Assembly (NCBI GenBank): GCA_009774245.1
Contig: VSNM01000090.1
Location: 1-19,385, forward strand
Reading direction: 5' to 3'
DNA from: Lachnospiraceae bacterium
GTDB lineage: Bacteria > Bacillota > Clostridia > Lachnospirales > Lachnospiraceae
Length of the DNA: 19,385 nucleotides
Shown here: positions 14,208 to 19,385 of the stretch, piece after piece
Numbering within the stretch: position 1 is the first letter of the stretch
Layout: each line of letters opens with the position of its first letter
Position numbers and translations under genes: made by a program
The notes under the pieces: generated by a model
Database searches by the model: none
What the model was told of the DNA's origin: nothing
What the model saw: the letters and a program-made list of their open reading frames with translations, nothing else

Positions 14208-15694
14208 CTGGCAAGCCCTCCCTTCTTATTAACAGATCTTCTTTGATCAAACTTCTTTTTCAAAAACTTCCTGTAAACCAGCGCGGCAACGATGACAATG
14301 CCAATAACCGTGAAGGCCGGACCGATGCTTTTTGCCATCAGCTCATTTCGATAACGCCTCCATGCGATGGAATAATATTTCCTGTTCATCGCAATCTTTA
14401 AGTACTTCATGGCAGTCCTGTTGTCCCCGGCTGTCAGATACGCCTTGCCGATACCGCTGTTTGCAAGCTCATTGTTTTCATTTAATTTCAGCACGCCCTG
14501 CCACTTCTCGATCGCCTCCGTCTCGTCGCCGTCATAGCGAAGCCCGACCGCGTCGTTGATGAGGGAACCGTACTCTGTCTCGCTGAACTTGAGAATTGCC
14601 CCACTGTACGCGTCAAACACGATGATCATGTCGTCCACCGCCTCGATGGCTACCGGTGTGTTGAACGTGCCCTCCTGACTGCCAAGGCCGCCAAAGATAT
14701 ACAGCAGGTTGCCCTCCTTGTCATACGTGAAGATACGTCCGCGCTTCCGATCGAGCAGCGAATAGATGCCACGCCCGCGGTAAACCACATCCGTGAACTC
14801 TGAAGGCCCTGCATAGGTTCCAAACATTCCTATGATCAGATCTCCGCCAAGGTTCTGGTTCTCACCCTTCTGTATCACGTCCTCTCCCCTCGGATTGAGA
14901 CGCCGCACTCCCTGTACGCCCTCCGAGTCAATGTTGGACGCGTACACAAACCCGTCGCTGTCAATGTCGATTCCCGTGAACTCTGTCGGGATAAAAAGCA
15001 GCTGCTTCGAGCGCTCCTCCTTGCTCGCAAGCCTTCTCCAGAATTTTTCCCAGAGGGTGATCTTGACATCAATCGTCCCGAAATATCCCGTAAAATCGCC
15101 TGTGCTTTCAAATACGAGGATGCCCTCAAACGCGTTCTTCGCGATCACGTACACGCGGTCCGCGTAGTCAACCGTGACCTTTAACGGCACGAAGTCAAAT
15201 CCATCCTCCAGAATCTCAGACTGCGGATTGTCGATGATTTTTACAAACTCTCCCTCGGGAGTCATCACGACAATGCGCTTATTGTTGGAATCCGCCACAT
15301 AGAGCTGGTTGTTCTCCGACACGCACACGCCGTAGGGCGCATTGAAAGTATCCTCGCTTCCGTCCCGGTCAAAGCCGTCGATGATCCGCACAAGCTCTGT
15401 CATGTCGGCGCTCAGCACGACAATCCTGTTATTTTTGGTGTCCGCCACGTAGACCAGCCCGTCCGGCGCCACACACAAATCCTGCGGCTCCGCAAAATCC
15501 GTCGTCCCCACAGACAGTCCGCTGACGCTCCCATTCGGCACGTAAGCCGCCGGAGTGATCGCGATATCCTCCCAGTAGGTATATGTATAAGTGTCGTACG
15601 GAAGCTCATCCGCATACACACACTCACCTGCGCTGAGCGCCATGACTGCCGCCGCCACCAGAAGGGCGGCAAATCTCTTTATTGATCCTGTCAA
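14204..15694 (-). CDS. Exported NHL-repeat (beta-propeller) membrane-anchored protein
   Basis: This 496-residue protein starts with a signal peptide (KRFAALLVAAAVMALSAGECVYA). NHL repeats run from about 65 to 370, for instance DLCVAPDGLVYVADTKNNRIVVL and GVCVSENNQLYVADSNNKRIVVM, and should fold into a six-bladed propeller on the cell surface. A TPR-like stretch follows (EAIEKWQGVLKLNENNELANSGIGKAYL), then one membrane helix (about 458-478) and a basic tail. Such genes lie next to YIP1 and solute-binding protein genes, hinting at carbohydrate sensing; not proven. The assigned start is a TTG at 15694 without a ribosome site, right at a truncation joint, so the native start was probably lost or lies elsewhere. 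Confidence 0.75.
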   Translation of the reverse strand: MTGSIKRFAALLVAAAVMALSAGECVYADELPYDTYTYTYWEDIAITPAAYVPNGSVSGLSVGTTDFAEPQDLCVAPDGLVYVADTKNNRIVVLSADMTELVRIIDGFDRDGSEDTFNAPYGVCVSENNQLYVADSNNKRIVVMTPEGEFVKIIDNPQSEILEDGFDFVPLKVTVDYADRVYVIAKNAFEGILVFESTGDFTGYFGTIDVKITLWEKFWRRLASKEERSKQLLFIPTEFTGIDIDSDGFVYASNIDSEGVQGVRRLNPRGEDVIQKGENQNLGGDLIIGMFGTYAGPSEFTDVVYRGRGIYSLLDRKRGRIFTYDKEGNLLYIFGGLGSQEGTFNTPVAIEAVDDMIIVFDAYSGAILKFSETEYGSLINDAVGLRYDGDETEAIEKWQGVLKLNENNELANSGIGKAYLTAGDNRTAMKYLKIAMNRKYYSIAWRRYRNELMAKSIGPAFTVIGIVIVAALVYRKFLKKKFDQRRSVNKKGGLAR

Positions 15695-16904
15695 CCGCGA
15701 GCGGCTGGTCGATCACGCTCGTGATCCAGTTACCGCAGGCACGGACATTGATCTTGTAGGTGCCGATGACCTTCACGAAATACTCCCCGTCCTTGATCAG
15801 ATCATCGAGCTGGTCGCGCATTGTCAGGAGCGTCGTCTCCTTGTCTGACTTTTTGCCGGTCAGCGCCCTGAGATTCGTGATCGCCGCGTCAAGCTGGTCG
15901 CGGACAGCCACAAGCTCACTGTGCAGCTCCGGCAGCGTCGCCTCGATCTGATAATCGCGGTAGGTATCCGGCGACACGCCCGTTACCTTGATCACTTTCC
16001 GGTAAATATTATTGAGCTGCTGAACGCAGTCCTCAACCTCACTGATGATGCTCGAGAAAGCGCCGAGCACGACCTCCATGCGGATTGTGTGGTGTCCCTG
16101 CTCCAGATAGAAAGAATACGGATTGCCCTGCTCATCCGCGAGCACATCCTCACGCCAGCTCTGTCCATATGTAAACCCGTAATCCTCAAGCTCCGCAAAC
16201 GGCACCTCTCCATCGATCATGATCCTGCGCGATACATAGATGCCGCGCACATAGTTCTGGCAGTCATAGAGGGAAATATTGTAATACCCCGTCTCTGGCG
16301 TGTCAAAATCCCACTCAATCCACTGACCGACAAGCCGCCAGGAATTTCCGCCGACCGTGTTGTTCAAAAGCTCCTTGTGGCTGGAAGGAGACACCGCCGG
16401 AGAGGACTGATCCTGCTGCGGATAGAGCATCTGAGAGGAGGATTTGGTCGCATCCTCGCCCTGAATCGTGATCTTCTGCTCTGTCGTCGCCTTTGCGCCG
16501 CTGCCGTCCTGCTCCGCCTTCACCTCCGCGTAGCTTTTGGTGGCGGCAGCATTCTCAAGCGTCAGACTACGGATAAGCATCGGCTCCTTTAAGGACAGCA
16601 TCGTGATCGTGTGCGTACCCTTTGTCAGATAGATGGAGAGCGGCGTCGTGATGTAGCCGTCACTGTCATAGCAGTAACTTGTCATCCACTCCGGCGCCTC
16701 CACCATGCCCGGCTTGCAGTCATTTCCCTGATTGTCCTTCTCCCACTGATAGCTCTGCAAACCGTTCTCTCCCGTGGTCTGCTGAATATCGTACTTCCAT
16801 ACTCTGTGGAATGTCAGAAGCGCCATCTCCCCGTACGGAAGCTCCCCGTCCACAAAGATGCTCCTCTCAATGTCCGAGCTTTTTCCCTCCATTTTCAAAA
16901 ACAT
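15691..16904 (-). pseudogene. Remnant of a large extracellular solute-binding protein gene
   Basis: The frame (open 15624-16904) encodes two similar modules, each with a GKSSDIERSIFVDGELPY or VSRRIMIDGEVPFAEL element and a GTHTITM/GHHTIRM element. These are the N-terminal carbohydrate-binding-like domains of the very large family 1 solute-binding proteins of Lachnospiraceae. INVRACGNWITSVIDQPL precedes the binding domain in that family. Here it is followed by the out-of-frame start of the NHL gene, so the whole transport domain is missing. There is also no signal peptide: the frame begins beside the MITE at MEGKSS. Hence both ends are lost and the protein is unlikely to work. Confidence 0.65.
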
Positions 16905-16925
16905 TCATAACTTCTTTTTTCCTCT

Positions 16926-17091
16926 CTAGAGCGTGTTTGAAAAATCATTCCCGCCATCTGCACGCCCCACTTTGCGTGATATTTGCGTCAAATTCAGTCG
17001 ACGTAGCCCGCTACGACTCCCTCATTTGGCACAAATCTCCCACAAACTGTGACGCACATCTGGCAGAAAGCATTTTTCAAACACACTCTAG
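16926..17091. mobile_element. MITE-like 166-bp imperfect palindrome
   Basis: The ends are 20-bp inverted repeats (16926-16945 and 17072-17091; 19 of 20 match, GAGCGTGTTTGAAAAAT inward of TA). The interior also folds back on itself around CGTAGC-CC-GCTACG near the centre. A TA dinucleotide borders each end, as with IS630/Tc1-mariner-derived MITEs. It has no coding capacity. It lies between flagellin and the solute-binding protein remnant. Confidence 0.7.
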
Positions 17092-17160
17092 CAGTTTAAG
17101 CAAACACTCAACATTATATTTTTGTCATTTGCTTTTTAATTTATATGTGATATCACCACA

Positions 17161-17189
17161 TAGAGAGCCGATCTAAGACCGACCCTCTA
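17161..17189 (-). terminator. Stem-loop after flagellin
   Basis: On the minus strand, TAGAGGGTCGGT can pair with ATCGGCTCTCTA over 12 positions including wobbles, with loop CTTAG. No T-run follows, so termination is likely from position rather than certain. Confidence 0.5.
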
Positions 17190-17231
17190 TAATAAATCAG
17201 GCTATGGCAATATGCTGTCTTGGTTTGTCAA

Positions 17232-18830
17232 TTAACCAAGCAAACTCAATACGCCCTGGTTAGACTGGTTGCCCTGTGCGAGCATGGACTGGCCTGCCTG
17301 GGAAAGGATATTCGCGTTTGAATACTTCACCATCTCTGTCGCCATGTCAGTATCGCGAATCTGGCTCTCTGCAGATGTCGTATTTTCTACTACATTGTCC
17401 AGGTTGTTGATCGTATGCTCTAATCTATTCTGAACAGCACCGAGCAGTGATCTCTGTGAAGATACAGTTGCGATTGCGTCTGCGATGGAGTCAATTGCAT
17501 AGGTCGCTGCCGCTCCTGTTGTATCCTTTACGTTCAGACCCTTGATGCCTAGCCCTGCTGTGTCGAGCGCCTTGATGCCCACGCCGATCTTGTTGGTCAT
17601 GTCTGCGTCTGCGCCTACATGAAGACTAAAATTCAGATCTTCCTTGACGTTTACCTGACCTTTCTCGATGATGTAGCTCAGCTTACCCGTAGCAGCGCTA
17701 TATCCCCAGTTATTAATCGCTGCCTGATTGGCATCTGTTGCTACCGTTCCCCATCCAGTAGCATTTACTGCCGTTGCCGCTCCTGTGGCGTCAACTGTCT
17801 TCATTTTCGTTATATCGATATCTGCCTGCTTGACATCTGTACCAATATTGTTGGCCAAAACCAGTTCCTGCTGAATCATCATGTAAGCCTTATGCGCCGT
17901 AATTACATTTGCATTGTTGTCATCAACACCATTTGCCTTATCGTTTACTGTAGTTGCATCCTTCGGATCTACCCTGTCCTGCATCGCGTAATAATTCACA
18001 CCTTTGTAAACTGCATGGCTGCCCTCATGAATCTTATCAGTAATCGTTTTAACATTCAGCTCATTCTTATCAGCATTTTCCTTGCTCGTGTCTGCGGCAT
18101 TTTTGTCTCCGACTACCGTATACTGCACCCCGTCCAGAGTAATCTGCTCGCCTACCTTTGCCTCCTGAATAGAAGCTTTAATATGCGCATAATTACCATC
18201 TACTGCTGTCTGTGTAACGTTACCATTCGCATCCTTCACTTCACCTTTGGCAGTATTATCGTACTCGCCAATCGTGTAGGTCTTTCCTGCAATCTGCACA
18301 GTATCGCCAACCTTCAATGTATTCATTGTGAAAGTTGCCTTTGTAGCACCTTCTGCCAATACGCCATCAAGACCTGCATCCTTTGCATTGATATATTTCT
18401 TAACCGTATCCTTATCACCCTTCAAGAGATACGTCTCATTAAACTTGGTTGTTTCCGCTACACGATCGATCTCTGTGAGGAGCTGATCAACCTCATCCTG
18501 AATCGTCTGGCGGTCAGAAAGTGCATTTGTGCCGTTTGCAGCCTTTGTCGCCAGCTCATTCATGCGCTGTAACATATCATGAACTTCTGTCAGCGCACCT
18601 TCTGCTGTCTGTACTGCACTGATGCCGTCCTCTGCATTCAGAGATGCCTGTGAAAGACCTCTTATTTGTTTTCTCATTTTTTCGGAAATTGCAAGACCTG
18701 CTGCGTCATCGGCTGCTCTGTTTACCTTGTAGCCTGACGAGAGCTTTTCTGCTGATTTGGAAAGAGTTCCCTGTGTGATGCCTAACATTCTGTTGGCGTT
18801 CATTGCTCTGAGATTGTGCTGTACTACCAT
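17232..18830 (-). CDS. fliC: Flagellin
   Basis: The product is 533 residues from the ATG at 18830, which follows AGGAGG by about 8 bases; the upstream in-frame ATG at 18881 lies in the leader and is rejected. The N-terminal D0/D1 region (VVQHNLRAMNANRMLG, KLSSGYKVNRAADDAAGLAIS, LNAEDGISAVQTAEGAL) and the C-terminal helix (LLGAVQNRLEHTINNLDNVVEN, ending QGVLSLLG) are typical. The roughly 280-residue centre is variable and makes it much longer than Bacillus Hag (about 300). It polymerises into the filament outside the cell after export by the flagellar type III system. csrA lies upstream on the same strand, and the leader carries CsrA-type sites. Confidence 0.95.
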   Translation of the reverse strand: MVVQHNLRAMNANRMLGITQGTLSKSAEKLSSGYKVNRAADDAAGLAISEKMRKQIRGLSQASLNAEDGISAVQTAEGALTEVHDMLQRMNELATKAANGTNALSDRQTIQDEVDQLLTEIDRVAETTKFNETYLLKGDKDTVKKYINAKDAGLDGVLAEGATKATFTMNTLKVGDTVQIAGKTYTIGEYDNTAKGEVKDANGNVTQTAVDGNYAHIKASIQEAKVGEQITLDGVQYTVVGDKNAADTSKENADKNELNVKTITDKIHEGSHAVYKGVNYYAMQDRVDPKDATTVNDKANGVDDNNANVITAHKAYMMIQQELVLANNIGTDVKQADIDITKMKTVDATGAATAVNATGWGTVATDANQAAINNWGYSAATGKLSYIIEKGQVNVKEDLNFSLHVGADADMTNKIGVGIKALDTAGLGIKGLNVKDTTGAAATYAIDSIADAIATVSSQRSLLGAVQNRLEHTINNLDNVVENTTSAESQIRDTDMATEMVKYSNANILSQAGQSMLAQGNQSNQGVLSLLG

Positions 18831-18838
18831 AATAATTA

Positions 18839-18897
18839 CCTCCGTGTAATAAATGTGCTTTTCGCAAACACATTCCGTCATGGGCAGTCCGTTGCCC
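18839..18897 (-). promoter_or_regulatory. Flagellin leader with three CsrA-type ACGGA sites
   Basis: On the minus strand ACGGA occurs at 18892-18888, 18878-18874 and 18845-18841. The first lies in the loop of a perfect hairpin GGGCA-ACGGAC-TGCCC (18897-18882), the classic CsrA target shape. The last overlaps the AGGAGG ribosome site of flagellin. The layout parallels the two-site hag leader of Bacillus subtilis; binding here is inferred. Confidence 0.65.
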
Positions 18898-19094
18898 GCC
18901 TTTGATTTGATGGTTTTTAGTTACTTGTTTTTAGATTTCCATATTTAGTTGTCTGTGGACCATGCTATTGATACTCCGATCTTCTAGCTAATCCTTTATG
19001 TGTAATCCGCCGGTGCCCAAATCTCAGTTTTTCTATTTTCAGTTTTCGAGCGCCTGTGGTTATCACCATAACTGTGCACCATTCCTGTCTGGCT

Positions 19095-19292
19095 TTATAC
19101 GAGGCATTTTCCTTCTTCCGCAAGCTGTCTTGCGGCGGCTCTCTTCTCGATCGCCTTTCCTCTTGCCACGTTGATCTCCTTGGGAGCATCCACCATTAAT
19201 TTGAGTGTGTTCTCGTTGCCTCCCAGAAATGTGATCCTGACATTCGGGCCTACCATTAAGTACTCATTTTTGTTCACTGATAATCTAAGCAT
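19095..19292 (-). CDS. csrA: CsrA-like translational regulator
   Basis: The product is 65 residues from the ATG at 19292, eight bases after AAGGAGG; a longer in-frame start at 19358 is rejected. MLRLSVNKNEYLMVG, VRITFLG and VDAPKEINVAR follow the CsrA beta-strand pattern, with V42 and R44 of the RNA-binding face kept. Residue 6, an arginine in most CsrA proteins, is valine, so the protein is divergent. CsrA binds GGA-containing hairpins over ribosome sites; in Firmicutes it represses flagellin translation until FliW sequesters it. The flagellin leader 265 bases downstream has matching sites. fliW, usually adjacent, would be beyond the window. Confidence 0.85.
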   Translation of the reverse strand: MLRLSVNKNEYLMVGPNVRITFLGGNENTLKLMVDAPKEINVARGKAIEKRAAARQLAEEGKCLV

Positions 19293-19321
19293 CGCAAAAC
19301 CTCCTTGTTTTTCATTATTTC

Positions 19322-19384
19322 CATGAATCCATTCATGTGCTTCCTTGCTATTTATCATGCAACATTTTGTCTAAATTGTTGCAT
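19322..19384. repeat. Two inverted repeats upstream of csrA
   Basis: CATGAAT/ATTCATG (19322-19328, 19331-19337) and ATGCAACA/TGTTGCAT (19357-19364, 19377-19384) are perfect. Neither is followed by a T-run on the minus strand. They may belong to the end of the preceding gene or to the csrA leader. Confidence 0.45.
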
Positions 19385-19385
19385 C

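Noticed and set aside
15921..16592. Plus-strand open frame of 223 codons inside the solute-binding remnant
   Set aside because: It is antisense to a recognisable protein and arises from GC-rich codon use; no family features.
17619..18572. Plus-strand 317-codon frame, cysteine-rich, opposite flagellin
   Set aside because: It is the antisense of the flagellin centre; composition (very high C, I, L) is an artefact.
18898..19094. Sigma-28 promoter for flagellin
   Set aside because: I looked for TAAA and GCCGATAA-type boxes on the minus strand and found only weak partial matches such as GCGGATTA, without a well-placed -35.
18965..19189. 74-codon minus-strand frame overlapping csrA
   Set aside because: It uses a different frame of the csrA gene and is highly basic by chance; csrA has the ribosome site and family pattern.
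1..19385. CRISPR arrays, tRNA and rRNA genes
   Set aside because: No regularly spaced repeats and no recognisable tRNA or rRNA sequence seen on either strand.

Overview
The window looks like chromosome of a motile gut Firmicute of the family Lachnospiraceae, in the Roseburia/Agathobacter neighbourhood. The evidence is a typical Lachnospiraceae flagellin with a small CsrA-like gene beside it (right end), a YIP1 and NHL-repeat locus of the kind linked to sugar ABC transporters, and a Clostridia-type mobilizable element. This is recognition from memory of protein families; no search was run.

Region 1 (1-3072) is a three-gene DDE transposon: a zinc-ribbon DUF6431-type protein, a DD35E transposase and an AAA+ ATPase. 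It is bounded by imperfect 31-bp terminal inverted repeats and interrupts a gene resembling the RNA polymerase alpha C-terminal domain. Region 2 (3073 to about 13930) is an integrative mobilizable element whose left end lies outside the window. In order it carries the interrupted alpha-CTD-like gene, two small conserved proteins, an XRE repressor, a winged-helix replication-type protein, two cargo genes (a cytidine/blasticidin deaminase-like enzyme and a DinB-like protein) inside repeated flanking modules, a hairpin-rich candidate oriT, a MobV-type relaxase, a CHC2 primase, a VapE-type helicase, a small protein and a large serine recombinase.

The mobilizable element appears broken. The relaxase and primase each have a single-base frameshift at a homopolymer, and the recombinase has lost an in-frame block spanning the end of its catalytic domain. 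It sits inside a host YIP1 gene. The frameshifts could be sequencing errors; the recombinase deletion is harder to explain that way.

Region 3 (about 13930-19385, all genes on the minus strand) is host DNA: a truncated YIP1 gene, an NHL-repeat lipoprotein-like or membrane protein, a remnant of a large solute-binding protein gene truncated at both ends, a 166-bp MITE-like palindrome, flagellin and csrA. The flagellin leader has three ACGGA motifs, one in a hairpin loop and one over the ribosome binding site, which suggests direct CsrA control of flagellin translation.

The least ordinary points are the tandem cargo units with shared promoter and terminator modules (6416-7931), the duplicated hairpin leaders in front of the replication and recombination modules (9815-9870 and 12132-12220), the CAACGAA repeat cluster after vapE, the crossing inverted repeats at 4252-4357, and the CsrA-type flagellin leader.
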